Shown here: piece by piece, positions 54,438 to 63,184 of the stretch | Layout: every line of letters starts with the position of its first letter | How positions within the stretch are numbered: the first letter of the stretch is position 1 | NCBI RefSeq assembly: GCF_011602485.2 | Contig: NZ_CP050022.2 | Coordinates: 558,001-622,000 of the forward strand | Reading direction: 5' to 3' | DNA length: 64,000 nt | DNA from: Bradyrhizobium sp. 1(2017) | GTDB lineage: Bacteria; Pseudomonadota; Alphaproteobacteria; Rhizobiales; Xanthobacteraceae | Position numbers and translations under genes: made by a program | The notes under the pieces: generated by a model | The model's input: the letters and a program-made list of their open reading frames with translations, nothing else | Databases searched by the model: none | What the model was told of the DNA's origin: nothing

Positions 54438-56039
54438 GTGGCGAAGAAGACGACCAAGAAAACCAAGAAGACTGGTTCGAAGAAGCTGGCCAAGACATCT
54501 GCCAAGACATCTGCCAAGAAAGCTGCAAAGACCTCCAGCAAGACCAGCGCAAGCCGCAAGGCCGTCGTTGCGAAGAAGGTCAAGAAGGCCGCACCACTCA
54601 AGCCGGCTTCTACGCGCCGTCCCAAGGGACCGGCCTGGCAATGGTCGGCGGTGGAGACCGCGGCCGCGATCCGCTCCGGCGCCATCTCCGCCGTCGAGAC
54701 GGTGGAGGCGCATCTCGACCGGATGCGCGCCGTCAATCCGAAGCTGAACGCGGTCGTCGTCGACCTCTCGGAGGAAGCGCTGAAAGCCGCGCACGCGGCC
54801 GACAGGCAGCGCGCGAAGGGCGGCGAGCTCGGTCTCCTGCATGGCGTGCCCGTCACCATCAAGGAAAATGTCGACTACGAGGGCCGGCCGAACTTCAATG
54901 GCGTTCCCGACAACAAGAACCTGATTGCGCCGTCGGATTCCCCCGTGGTGCGCAATCTGAAAAAGGCCGGCGCGATCGTCATCGGGCTCACCAATACGCC
55001 GGAATTTTCCTTCCGCGGCTTCACCGACAATCCGCTGCACGGGCTGACGCTGAACCCGTGGGATCCCAACATCACCTGCGGCGGCTCCTCCGGCGGCGCC
55101 GGCTCGGCGGTGGCGGCGGGCATCGGCACCATCGCCCATGGCAACGACATCGGAGGTTCGCTGCGCTGGCCGGCGCATTGCAACGGCGTTGCCACCATCA
55201 AGCCCACGCAGGGCCGCATCCCTGCCTTCAACGCCAGCGCGACCGCGGAGCGGCCGATGCTGGCGCATTTGATGTCGGCGCAGGGGCCGCTTGCCCGCCA
55301 TGTCGCCGACGTCCGTCTTGCGCTGGAGGCGATGAGCCAGCGCGATCCGCGCGATCCCTGGTGGGTCCCCGCGCCGCTGACCGGACTGAGGCCGAAGGGG
55401 CCGATCAAGGTTGCCCTGGCCAGGATCCCCGAGGACATGGACGTCGATCCGTCCGTTACGGCGGCGCTGCGTCAGGCAGCGGATCATCTGGAGCGGTCCG
55501 GCTACCGCGTCAGCGAGGTCGATGTGCCCGACATCAACGGCGTCTGGCAGACCTGGTGCGACATCATCACCAACGAGACCGTGGTGATGCAGGAGGCCGG
55601 CATGCTGAAGGTCGCCTCCGAGGACTTCCATAAGGCCTGGGGCGGCATGAAGACCAAGGCCAATGTGCTCGATCTCAAGGCGTGGATGCAGGCGACCGCC
55701 GCGCGCAATGGCCACATCCGCGCCTGGCAATTGTTCTTCGAGGAGTATCCGGTGGTGCTGGCGCCGACCACGGTGAAGCCGACGCCAGGCCCGCGCGACG
55801 ATACGGTCAGTCCCGAGCGCGTGCGCGAGATCTTCTGGGGCGAGATCCGCTTCATCTCCGCAATCAACGTGCTGGGCCTCCCCGGCGCGGTGGTGCCGGT
55901 GACGCTGCATGAGGGCAAGCCGATCGGCGTGCAGCTCATTGCCGGACGCTATCGCGAGGATCTCGCGCTCGATGCGGCGGCCGCGATCGAGAAACGCGCC
56001 GGCGTGCTCACCCATCGCCTTTGGCAGACCTTGGCCTGA
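54438..56039 (+). CDS. Amidase signature-family hydrolase with lysine-rich N-terminal tail
   Basis: A 533-aa amidase. The catalytic Ser-cisSer-Lys triad is visible: Lys in PVTIKENVD, cis-Ser in CGGSSGGAGSAVA and the nucleophile Ser in HGNDIGGSLRWPA. The core of about 465 residues matches the family length. Ahead of it, residues 1-62 form a tail with 19 lysines in the first 50 residues, arranged as KKT, AKTS and KKA repeats like histone-H1-type or PhaF-type domains. Translation begins at GTG 54438, with AGGAGGTG at four to five bases. The tail suggests binding to DNA, polyphosphate or a surface. The substrate amide is unknown. It follows the MFS gene by 121 bp. Confidence 0.92.
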   Translation: MAKKTTKKTKKTGSKKLAKTSAKTSAKKAAKTSSKTSASRKAVVAKKVKKAAPLKPASTRRPKGPAWQWSAVETAAAIRSGAISAVETVEAHLDRMRAVNPKLNAVVVDLSEEALKAAHAADRQRAKGGELGLLHGVPVTIKENVDYEGRPNFNGVPDNKNLIAPSDSPVVRNLKKAGAIVIGLTNTPEFSFRGFTDNPLHGLTLNPWDPNITCGGSSGGAGSAVAAGIGTIAHGNDIGGSLRWPAHCNGVATIKPTQGRIPAFNASATAERPMLAHLMSAQGPLARHVADVRLALEAMSQRDPRDPWWVPAPLTGLRPKGPIKVALARIPEDMDVDPSVTAALRQAADHLERSGYRVSEVDVPDINGVWQTWCDIITNETVVMQEAGMLKVASEDFHKAWGGMKTKANVLDLKAWMQATAARNGHIRAWQLFFEEYPVVLAPTTVKPTPGPRDDTVSPERVREIFWGEIRFISAINVLGLPGAVVPVTLHEGKPIGVQLIAGRYREDLALDAAAAIEKRAGVLTHRLWQTLA

Positions 56040-56314
56040 ACCCGTTCCAGCTACCGCCTCAGGGCTTCGCGCATTCCGCGCGAAGCTCGCAGGGGGCGGT
56101 CAGCTCGCCCGATGCGAGGCCGCAATCGCCCTTTGGCAGCGCGGAGCCTGCGCAACCGTTCACCGCGGCGTGAAAACGGGCGTCCCTGCGTTGTCGAGGG
56201 GGCGTCGCCGGCGCTATCAGCCTCCCGATCCCGTAGGGCAGGGAAGCTGCACCAAGTTCCACAATCAGCGTGCGGCTCGCATCAGTTCACGAGAGTCCCT
56301 CAATCCTTGACTCC

Positions 56315-56328
56315 TTGATTTAAGTCAA
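56315..56328 (+). promoter_or_regulatory. FixK2/FNR-type box TTGAT-N4-GTCAA
   Basis: It matches the TTGA-N6-TCAA core exactly and the 14-bp consensus at nine of ten arm positions. It lies 100 bp before the Gly-rich secreted protein gene. The surrounding 388-bp gap (56040-56427) shows no convincing gene; a 67-codon minus-strand frame at 56059-56262 is not supported. Confidence 0.45.
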
Positions 56329-56427
56329 ATCCGATCTCGAGCAGGCGGAGAGCTTTCTGCCGGGTGCCGATCCGTGAGCGGCATCGCCCTATCATGAGCG
56401 CGGCACCCCAAGTAATGGAGGAAAGCC

Positions 56428-56856
56428 ATGCTTCGATGCCTTCTCGCTGCTTTGGCGGCGATGGTTCTGATCACCGTCAGTCTCATTCCCGATGATGCAT
56501 ACGCCCGCCGTGGCGGCGGCGGCTTTCATGGTGGTGGTGGTGTACGCGCCGGAGGTTTCCATGGCGGTGGCGCCCGCGTCGCCCATGTCCGTGGCGGGGG
56601 ATACCGGGTTGCAGGGGGGCGCTACGGCGTCGCCGGCCGTGGTTATGGCTATCGCCCGATAGCGGGGCGCCCTGTGGCGCGGGCAGCAGCCTATCGCGGC
56701 GCTTACAGGGGCGCAGCCTATGGTCTAGGTGCCGCAGCGGTAGGAGCCGCCGCAGCCGGCGCCTATGGCTACTACGGTGGCTACAACAGCTGCACTTATG
56801 ACACATACGGCAACTACGTTTGCCCCGGACAATATCCGTACGGGTATCGATATTGA
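56428..56856 (+). CDS. Secreted Gly/Ala/Tyr-rich protein of unknown function
   Basis: A 142-aa exported protein. The signal peptide ends at DDAYA (about residue 26). The mature part is low-complexity: RRGGGGFHGGGG-type Gly/His repeats, then RY/GY/RP repeats, an Ala-Gly stretch (GLGAAAVGAAAAGAYGYYG) and a terminal YNSCTYDTYGNYVCPGQYPYG with two cysteines. Similar proteins are common in Bradyrhizobium and have no assigned role; His-Gly repeats could bind metals. GGAGGAAAGCC precedes the ATG. A possible FixK2/FNR box upstream suggests low-oxygen expression, which is untested. Confidence 0.8.
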   Translation: MLRCLLAALAAMVLITVSLIPDDAYARRGGGGFHGGGGVRAGGFHGGGARVAHVRGGGYRVAGGRYGVAGRGYGYRPIAGRPVARAAAYRGAYRGAAYGLGAAAVGAAAAGAYGYYGGYNSCTYDTYGNYVCPGQYPYGYRY

Positions 56857-57077
56857 AGCTGGCGGGACGGTAGCGGCCAGCTCCGCTGCCGTCCGTCAGG
56901 CTGCCGAAGCTTCCTCGACTCAATCCCGCCGCGACTTGCTTGTTCAGATTTCCTCTGGCGACGCGCCGCATTGGTTCGTTGACGAGATCAAGATTCCCTG
57001 GACCGAAAGCATCAAGGTGGCGCACCATCGGCAGTCGTCTTGTCAAGTTGTGGCATCACATCGATCGAGCGAGCAGC

Positions 57078-57536
57078 ATGAGATTTCCGGCAGGGGTCCT
57101 CGCGGGATTGCTCTTACTCACTGGCACGGGGGCGAGCCATGCCGTCGTTCGCATTGCCAATGATCGAGGCGGACCGATCGCCTATTACATCGAGAGATAC
57201 GAGAAATTGCGCGCCGAGCGTCAATCGGTCGTCATCGATGGCCTTTGCGCCTCCGCCTGCACGATCGTTCTTGCAACGATTGCATCGGACGACATCTGCG
57301 TCACTTCAAAGGCAAGACTTGCCTTTCACGCTGCGTGGGACTTCGGCAGGAATGGGCGCACATTCACCGACCGCGGGGCGACCCGGATGCTGTATTCGAT
57401 GTATCCCTCGCCAATTCAGCAATGGCTCGATCGTCGAGGAGGACTAACTCCCCGCACGGTTTTTCTTCAAGGCAAAGAGCTGCATGGGATGTATCGGGAG
57501 TGCGAACTCGATCCACGGCCGTCCGCCACGCGATGA
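57078..57536 (+). CDS. Secreted ClpP/crotonase-like protein
   Basis: A 152-aa exported protein. ATG 57078 gives a signal peptide (MRFPAGVLAGLLLLTGTGAS, cleavage after SHA). The core reads RQSVVIDGLCASACTIVLATIASD, then ARLAFHAAWD, resembling predicted periplasmic proteins with a ClpP/crotonase fold, where the Ser in CASAC could be a nucleophile and the His follows in AFHAA. The aspartate of a full triad is not evident, so activity is uncertain. An in-frame codon at 56940 would add 46 residues without a signal peptide and is rejected. It lies 221 bp after the Gly-rich gene and 215 bp before metY. Confidence 0.7.
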   Translation: MRFPAGVLAGLLLLTGTGASHAVVRIANDRGGPIAYYIERYEKLRAERQSVVIDGLCASACTIVLATIASDDICVTSKARLAFHAAWDFGRNGRTFTDRGATRMLYSMYPSPIQQWLDRRGGLTPRTVFLQGKELHGMYRECELDPRPSATR

Positions 57537-57681
57537 GTGCCGTGAACGGCAAGCTGCAGCGAGCAACGTCTTCATTAATGCAATTTAACCCGGATTTCGG
57601 CCAATTCGCCAACAAGCGTTAGGGTTACTTCCTCGATCTCTAAGCGAATTATTGTCCGCTTTACCACCCGCCTCTAACACC

Positions 57682-57735
57682 GGGGCGGCGGACAACGCAC
57701 ATGCCTCATACAGGCCAATAAGTGCGGCCCGCTCC
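57682..57735 (+). promoter_or_regulatory. Structured leader candidate upstream of metY
   Basis: An outer imperfect stem pairs GGGGCGGCG...CGCAC (57682-57700) with GTGCGGCCCGCTCC (57722-57735) and encloses the perfect hairpin GCCT-N5-AGGC (57703-57715). The structure ends 16 bp before the metY start and is close to the Shine-Dalgarno. I cannot match it to a known SAM or SAH riboswitch class. Confidence 0.35.
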
Positions 57736-57751
57736 ACGCGGAGGTGGCACG

Positions 57752-59053
57752 ATGCGCAACGAGACGATCGCTATTCACGCCGGCTACGAACCCGAAGCGA
57801 CCACGCACGCGGTTGCCGTGCCGATCTACCAGACCGCCGCCTACGCCTTTGACAGTGCCGATCATGGTGCGGCCCTCTTCAATCTGGAGGCTGAGGGCTT
57901 TCGTTACAGCCGCATCGCCAATCCGACCAGCGCGGTGCTTGAGAAGCGCATCGCGCAGCTCGAAGGCGGCGTCGGCGCACTCGCGGTCGCGACCGGGCAG
58001 GCGGCCCTGCACTTCGCCTTCGTCAACGTCGCCGATCACGGCGGCAACATTGTTTCCGTGCCGCAGCTCTACGGCACCACGCACACGCTGCTCTCCCACA
58101 TCCTGCCGCGCCAGGGCATCACCGGCCGCTTCGCCGAGAGCGACAAGCCCGAGGCGATCGAAAAGCTGATCGACCAGGACACCCGCGCCGTGTTCGCCGA
58201 GACCATCGGCAACCCCGCCGGCAATGTCTGCGACATCGAGGCGCTGGCGAAGATCGCGCATGCGCATGGCGTGCCGCTGATCGTGGACAACACCGTGGCC
58301 ACCCCGATCCTGCTCAAGCCGTTCGACTACGGCGCCGACATCGCCGTCCATTCGCTGACCAAGTTCCTGGGCGGACACGGCACCACCCTCGGCGGCGCCA
58401 TCGTCGATTCCGGAAATTTTCCCTGGGCCAGGTACCCCGATCGCTTCCCGGCCTACAACAAGCCGGACGCCTCCTATCACGGCCTCGTCTATGCCGAGCG
58501 CTTCGGCCGCACCGCCTACATCGAGCGCGCGCGCAGCGTCTATCAGCGCACCATGGGCTCGGTGCTGTCGCCGTTCAATGCCTTCCTGCTGCTCCAGGGC
58601 ATCGAGACCGTGGCGCTGCGCATGGAGCGCCATGTCGAGAACGCCCGCAAGGTCGCCGAATTCCTGCGCGGCGATCCCCGCGTCGCCTGGGTCAATTACA
58701 CCGGCTTCCCGGACAGCCCTTATTATCCGCTGGTCCTGAAATATCTCGATGGCAACGCGTCCTCGCTGTTCACCTTCGGCATCAAGGGCGGCATGGAAGC
58801 CGGCAAGAATTTCTACGATGCGCTGAAGCTGATCACGCGCCTCGTCAACATCGGCGACGCCAAGTCGCTCGCCTGTCATCCGGCCTCGACCACTCACCGG
58901 CAGATGTCGGCAGAGCAGCAGCGCACGGCCGGCGTGCTGCCGGAGACCATTCGCCTGTCGATCGGCATCGAGCATTCCTCGGATATCATCGAGGACATCG
59001 ACCAGGCGTTGGAAAAGGCCTGTCCATCGTCGCGTCTGCAGGCCGCGGAGTAG
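57752..59053 (+). CDS. metY: O-acetyl/O-succinylhomoserine sulfhydrylase
   Basis: A 433-aa PLP-dependent enzyme of the Cys/Met metabolism family that makes homocysteine from an activated homoserine and sulfide. Landmarks are SRIANPTSAVLEKRIAQLEGG, the PLP lysine in ADIAVHSLTKFLGGHGTTLGG, and the C-terminal RLSIGIEHSSDIIEDIDQAL. Length and the insertion near RYPDRFPAYNKPDASYHGL are typical of MetY rather than MetB/MetC. ATG 57752 follows GGAGGTGGCACG. It is 12 bp upstream of metA, so the two enzymes probably form an operon for direct sulfhydrylation. The gene may be controlled by the leader structure. Confidence 0.94.
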   Translation: MRNETIAIHAGYEPEATTHAVAVPIYQTAAYAFDSADHGAALFNLEAEGFRYSRIANPTSAVLEKRIAQLEGGVGALAVATGQAALHFAFVNVADHGGNIVSVPQLYGTTHTLLSHILPRQGITGRFAESDKPEAIEKLIDQDTRAVFAETIGNPAGNVCDIEALAKIAHAHGVPLIVDNTVATPILLKPFDYGADIAVHSLTKFLGGHGTTLGGAIVDSGNFPWARYPDRFPAYNKPDASYHGLVYAERFGRTAYIERARSVYQRTMGSVLSPFNAFLLLQGIETVALRMERHVENARKVAEFLRGDPRVAWVNYTGFPDSPYYPLVLKYLDGNASSLFTFGIKGGMEAGKNFYDALKLITRLVNIGDAKSLACHPASTTHRQMSAEQQRTAGVLPETIRLSIGIEHSSDIIEDIDQALEKACPSSRLQAAE

Positions 59054-59065
59054 GCACGGGCATCG

Positions 59066-60067
59066 ATGACGATCTCGATCGACAGGGATCAAGTCATTGC
59101 GAGCCCGGCGCTGGTGCCGGCTCCAGGCGATCTCGTGCGCGATCATGGCAGCGAAGCGCTGACCATCGGATTAATCAACAACATGCCGGATCCGGCGCTG
59201 AAGGCGACCGAGCGGCAGTTCATGAAGCTGCTGCAGGCGGCCGCGGGCTCGCGCCGCATCCGCTTCCACTGCTTCTCGCTGCCATCAGTGAAGCGCTCGC
59301 CGGAAGCCAGATGGCATGTCGAGAGTGAATATTCGGAGCTGACCGAGCTCAGCCGCCACAGATTCGACGGGCTGATCGTGACCGGCGCCGAGCCGGTCGC
59401 GCCCGAGCTCGATCAGGAGCCATACTGGCGCGACCTGACCGAACTGATCGACTGGGCCAAGGCCAATACCCGCTCGACGATCTGGTCGTGCCTCGCCGCG
59501 CATGCGGCGGTGCTGCATCTCGACCGGATCGAACGACGACGGCTGCCGGCCAAGTGCCACGGCATCTTCGATTGCGAAGCCGTGACGCACGATCCCCTGA
59601 CACGTGCCGCGCCCGCGCCGCTCAAGGTCTCGCATTCGCGCCTGAACGAGATCGTCGAGAAAGACCTCGTTCAAGCCGGGTACCAGGTGCTGACACGCTC
59701 GCAACAGGCCGGCGTCGATGTCTTCGCCCGCCAATATGCCAGCCGCTTCGTGTTCTTCCAGGGGCACCCGGAATATGACGCATTGTCGCTCCAGCGCGAA
59801 TATCTGCGCGACATCGGCCGCTATCTCGCGCGCGAGCGCGAGACCTATCCGAAACTGCCCGTGAGTTATTTTGACGCAGCGACGGAAGAGAAGCTCGTCC
59901 GCTTCGAGAAGCAGGCGCGGCACCAGCGTCATCCGGCGCTCACCAATGAACTGCCCGCGTTGAATTTGCGCGCAGATATGGCCGCCGGCAGCGCGGCGGC
60001 GGCTTTATTCCGCAATTGGCTGCAATATCTCGGCGCGGATGCCGACGCGCGGGTCCCTGCGCGCTAG
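59066..60067 (+). CDS. metA: Homoserine O-acyltransferase (MetA family)
   Basis: A 333-aa homoserine O-succinyl/acetyltransferase with the class I amidotransferase-like MetA fold. The active-site Cys lies in STIWSCLAAHAAVLHLD (MetA usually reads CWGAQAGL), the catalytic His in FFQGHPEYDALSLQREYLRD, and the Glu follows in the same segment. The early block LTIGLINNMPDPALKATERQFMKLL is MetA-like. The acyl donor (succinyl-CoA or acetyl-CoA) cannot be settled by eye. The gene follows metY by 12 bp, which fits a two-gene unit that converts homoserine to homocysteine. Protein length and motifs support an intact enzyme. Confidence 0.9.
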   Translation: MTISIDRDQVIASPALVPAPGDLVRDHGSEALTIGLINNMPDPALKATERQFMKLLQAAAGSRRIRFHCFSLPSVKRSPEARWHVESEYSELTELSRHRFDGLIVTGAEPVAPELDQEPYWRDLTELIDWAKANTRSTIWSCLAAHAAVLHLDRIERRRLPAKCHGIFDCEAVTHDPLTRAAPAPLKVSHSRLNEIVEKDLVQAGYQVLTRSQQAGVDVFARQYASRFVFFQGHPEYDALSLQREYLRDIGRYLARERETYPKLPVSYFDAATEEKLVRFEKQARHQRHPALTNELPALNLRADMAAGSAAAALFRNWLQYLGADADARVPAR

Positions 60068-60169
60068 CCGGCGCTTGTTGGTTCCGCGTTAGGATTACCC
60101 AAGCGTTAGGCTTGCCTCGACCAGCGCACGAATGTTTCAGTACAGACATACGGAATCAGGAAACGCAAC

Positions 60170-60913
60170 TTGTTGTCGGCACTCCAGGGACGCGTGAGCA
60201 ATCGGCTGGCCCGGCATTTTCGTGCCGCGCCGCACCGCATGCCTGCGCGCGTGCCGATGGTGAGCTTCACGTTCGACGATGCGCCCGACAGCGCCGCAGG
60301 CGAGGGCGCCGCGCTCCTGGAGAATCATGGCGGCCGCGGTACGTTCTACCTCTCCGGCAGCCTGATCGATCGGCCGTCCGATCATTGGCATGGCCTGTCG
60401 AATGGCGCGATCGTGCGGCTGCACCGGGCCGGTCACGAGATTGCCTGCCACACCTTCTCGCACCACTGCGCGGTCGATCTTGATGAGGCGGCCATGGCCG
60501 ACGAGATCGAGCGGAACCGCAATTATTTCCACAGCATCGATTCCTCGATCACGCTGCAGAATTTCGCCTATCCGTATGGCCTCGCCTCGGTGTGGCGCAA
60601 GCCGCAGCTTGCAAGGGCATACCGCTCTGCGCGCGGCATTCTGCCCGGCGTCAATCGCGACCTCATCGATCTCCAGTTCCTGCGCGCGTCGCCGTTGATC
60701 GATTGCGAGATCGATGCGGCAGGCATCGATCGCTATTTCGACGAGGCGGTCGAAAGCGGTGGATGGCTGATCTTCTACGGCCATGACGTCGCCGACAGGC
60801 CGAGCCCCTATGGCTGCACGCCGCACCTGATGGATCATGCGTTGAAGGCGGCCGAGCAGCGCGGCATGCCGATCGTGACGGTCGCAGACGCGCTGCGACG
60901 GATCGGGGCGTAA
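60170..60913 (+). CDS. Polysaccharide deacetylase family protein
   Basis: A 247-aa carbohydrate esterase family 4-like protein. The NodB-homology motifs are present: [12 protein letters not shown] (catalytic and metal Asp), [13 protein letters not shown] (metal-binding HxxxH) and [10 protein letters not shown] later [12 protein letters not shown] supplies the leaving-group His. No signal peptide is visible, so it may act in the cytoplasm or on lipid-linked substrates. Translation probably begins at one of two adjacent TTG codons (60170 or 60173), with AGGAAA just upstream; no nearby in-frame ATG gives the full domain. It stands alone after metA. The substrate is unknown. Confidence 0.88.
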   Translation: MLSALQGRVSNRLARHFRAAPHRMPARVPMVSFTFDDAPDSAAGEGAALLENHGGRGTFYLSGSLIDRPSDHWHGLSNGAIVRLHRAGHEIACHTFSHHCAVDLDEAAMADEIERNRNYFHSIDSSITLQNFAYPYGLASVWRKPQLARAYRSARGILPGVNRDLIDLQFLRASPLIDCEIDAAGIDRYFDEAVESGGWLIFYGHDVADRPSPYGCTPHLMDHALKAAEQRGMPIVTVADALRRIGA

Positions 60914-60920
60914 GAGGTCC

Positions 60921-61015
60921 TCTTTCCTTCTCCCCTTGTGTGGAAACAACCCCTCACCCGTCTCGCCGCTATGCGGCGAGCCACCTTCTCCCGCAAGGGA
61001 GAGGGTAAGAGCAGG
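60921..61015. repeat. Interspersed intergenic repeat (CTCACCCGTCTCGCCGC family)
   Basis: CCTTCTCCCCTTGTGTGG at the left and CTTCTCCCGCAAGGGAGAGG at the right share the CTCCC/GGGAG arms. The inner hairpin CTCGCCGC-TATG-GCGGCGAG is perfect apart from its loop. It separates the deacetylase gene from recQ. Confidence 0.65.
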
Positions 61016-61100
61016 GCTTTGTCCCCCAAACGGTCTTGCCACGCCCGCCCTGCCATGCGACTGGCGTTGTGACGAATTCCACGGCCTGTTCCCAACCCCC

Positions 61101-62966
61101 ATGTCCTCTCCCTCCACCGTTCCACTGCCGGCGCCGGCCAACGGCCGGGACGCGCTGTCGGTGTTGCATTCGGTGTTCGGCCTGCCGGGGTTCCGCGGCA
61201 GGCAGGGTGAGATCATCCCGCACGTGACGGACGGCGGCAATTGCCTGGTGCTGATGCCGACCGGCGGCGGCAAGTCGCTATGTTATCAACTCCCCTCATT
61301 GCTGCGCGAAGGCTGCGGTATCGTGGTCTCGCCGCTGATCGCGCTGATGCGCGACCAGGTTGCGGGCCTGATCGAAGCCGGCGTCAACGCCGCCGCTCTG
61401 AACTCGTCGCTGACCCTGCAGGAGGCGTCGGAGGTGGAGCGCCGCCTGATCGCGGGCGATCTCGACCTGCTCTATGTCGCGCCGGAACGACTGGTGACGC
61501 CGCGCTGCCTGTCCATGCTGGCGCAGGCGAAGGTGGCGCTGTTCGCGATCGACGAGGCGCATTGCGTCTCGCAATGGGGCCATGATTTCCGCCCCGAATA
61601 TGTCGGCCTCTCCATCATCGCCGAGCGCTTTCCCGACGTGCCGCGCATCGCGCTCACCGCGACCGCCGACGAGCTGACGCGCAAGGAGATCGTCGAGCGG
61701 CTTCAGCTGACAGGCGCGCCGCAATTCGTCTCCAGCTTCGACCGGCCCAACATCCGCTACGAGATCGTCGACAAGCGCAATGCGGTGTCGCAGCTCAAGG
61801 AGTTCATCCGCGAGCGCCACATGGGCGATGCCGGCGTGGTCTATTGCCTGTCGCGTAACCGTGTCGAGGAGGTCGCTGCCGCGCTCGACGAGGCCGGTAT
61901 CGCCGCCCTGCCCTATCACGCCGGGCTCGACAGCAGCGTGCGCTCGCGAAACCAGGACCGCTTCCTCAACGAGGACGGCATCGTCATCGTCGCGACCATC
62001 GCGTTCGGCATGGGCATCGACAAGCCCGACGTGCGCTTCGTCGCCCATCTCGACCTGCCCAAGAGCATCGAGGCCTATTACCAGGAAACGGGACGCGCCG
62101 GCCGCGACGGCAAGCCCTCCGCTGCCTGGATGGCTTACGGTCTCTCGGACATCGTGCAGCAGCGCCGCATGATTGACGAATCGACTGCCTCCGACGATTT
62201 CAAGCGGGTCTCGATCGGCAAGCTCGATGCGCTGGTCGGCCTCGCCGAGACGCCGCAGTGCCGGCGCCGTCGGCTGCTCGCCTATTTCGGCGAGATCGTG
62301 ATGGGCGAGAGCTGCGGCAATTGCGACAATTGCCTGACGCCGCCGAAGATGCGCGACGGCAAGGTCTTGGCGCAGAAGCTGCTCTCCTGCGTCTACCGCA
62401 CCGGGCAACGCTTCGGCGCCATGCACCTGATAGACGTGCTGATCGGACGCCTGACCGAGAAGGTCACGCAGTTCGGCCACGGCAAGCTGTCGGTGTTCGG
62501 CATCGGCCGCGAGCTCAACGAAAAGCAGTGGCGCACCGTGCTGCGGCAATTGGTGGCGATGGGGCACCTGCAAAGCGACAGCGAAGCGTTCGGGGCGCTG
62601 AAGCTGACGGACTCTTCGCGCGGCGTGCTGCGCGGCGAGACCGAGGTGTGGCTGCGCGAGGAGGCGCCCAGCACCCGCCTCCGTTCGAGCCGGACCAAAT
62701 CGCGCCGCGGCGACCTCGCGCCCGCGGCGAGCGCGCTGCAAGGCGACGTCGATCCCGAACTGCGCGCGCGACTGAGGTCGTGGCGTTCAGACGTCGCGCG
62801 CGAGCGCGGCGTGCCCGCCTATGTCGTGCTGCACGATGCAACGATCGACGGCATTGTCAGGGCCTGGCCGACGACGCTCGACGAGCTCCGCAACGTGCCC
62901 GGCATCGGCGACAAGAAGCTCGAGCATTACGGCGACGAGCTGCTGCAGATGATCAGGACGCGGTAG
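61101..62966 (+). CDS. recQ: ATP-dependent DNA helicase RecQ
   Basis: A 621-aa 3'-5' helicase for recombination and fork repair. Helicase motifs: Walker [21 protein letters not shown] box [27 protein letters not shown]-like IALTATADE, and motif [12 protein letters not shown]. The zinc-binding region has Cys in [26 protein letters not shown] winged helix follows, and a C-terminal HRDC domain spans about 545-615 ([40 protein letters not shown]). ATG 61101 matches the usual start; an in-frame TTG at 60936 lies in the intergenic repeat. All domains are intact. Confidence 0.96.
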   Translation: MSSPSTVPLPAPANGRDALSVLHSVFGLPGFRGRQGEIIPHVTDGGNCLVLMPTGGGKSLCYQLPSLLREGCGIVVSPLIALMRDQVAGLIEAGVNAAALNSSLTLQEASEVERRLIAGDLDLLYVAPERLVTPRCLSMLAQAKVALFAIDEAHCVSQWGHDFRPEYVGLSIIAERFPDVPRIALTATADELTRKEIVERLQLTGAPQFVSSFDRPNIRYEIVDKRNAVSQLKEFIRERHMGDAGVVYCLSRNRVEEVAAALDEAGIAALPYHAGLDSSVRSRNQDRFLNEDGIVIVATIAFGMGIDKPDVRFVAHLDLPKSIEAYYQETGRAGRDGKPSAAWMAYGLSDIVQQRRMIDESTASDDFKRVSIGKLDALVGLAETPQCRRRRLLAYFGEIVMGESCGNCDNCLTPPKMRDGKVLAQKLLSCVYRTGQRFGAMHLIDVLIGRLTEKVTQFGHGKLSVFGIGRELNEKQWRTVLRQLVAMGHLQSDSEAFGALKLTDSSRGVLRGETEVWLREEAPSTRLRSSRTKSRRGDLAPAASALQGDVDPELRARLRSWRSDVARERGVPAYVVLHDATIDGIVRAWPTTLDELRNVPGIGDKKLEHYGDELLQMIRTR

Positions 62967-62984
62967 GGCGCCCGATCTCTCGAC

Positions 62985-63135
62985 GTCGTCATCCCGGACA
63001 AGCGCAGCGCAGATCCGGGATCCATAGCCACCGGCCGATGTGGTTGCGGCAGGCTGGTCACCACGAGTCTTCGCCCAACGCGATCCTGTGGTTATGGATC
63101 CTCAGATGCGCAATTGCGCATCATAGCTCGCGACT
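62985..63135. repeat. Composite interspersed repeat with an 18-bp perfect palindrome
   Basis: The element starts CGTCGTCATCCCGGACAAGC and contains GATCCGGGATCCATAGCCAC and GTGGTTATGGATCC as inverted arms. Within it, 63105-63122 (GATGCGCAATTGCGCATC) is an exact palindrome. It lies between the convergent recQ and ACC deaminase genes. Confidence 0.7.
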
Positions 63136-63184
63136 TCGTCGCGCCCCGAGACGACGGTGGAGAGGCGGCGAGGACCGACCGACC

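Noticed and set aside
56059..56262. 67-codon minus-strand frame after the amidase gene, with four cysteines
   Set aside because: No signal peptide, no ribosome-binding site and no family; it may be a decayed gene end but cannot be supported.
57600..57751. SAM-II or SAH riboswitch before metY
   Set aside because: Conserved core sequences of those classes are not recognisable; only a generic stem structure is seen.
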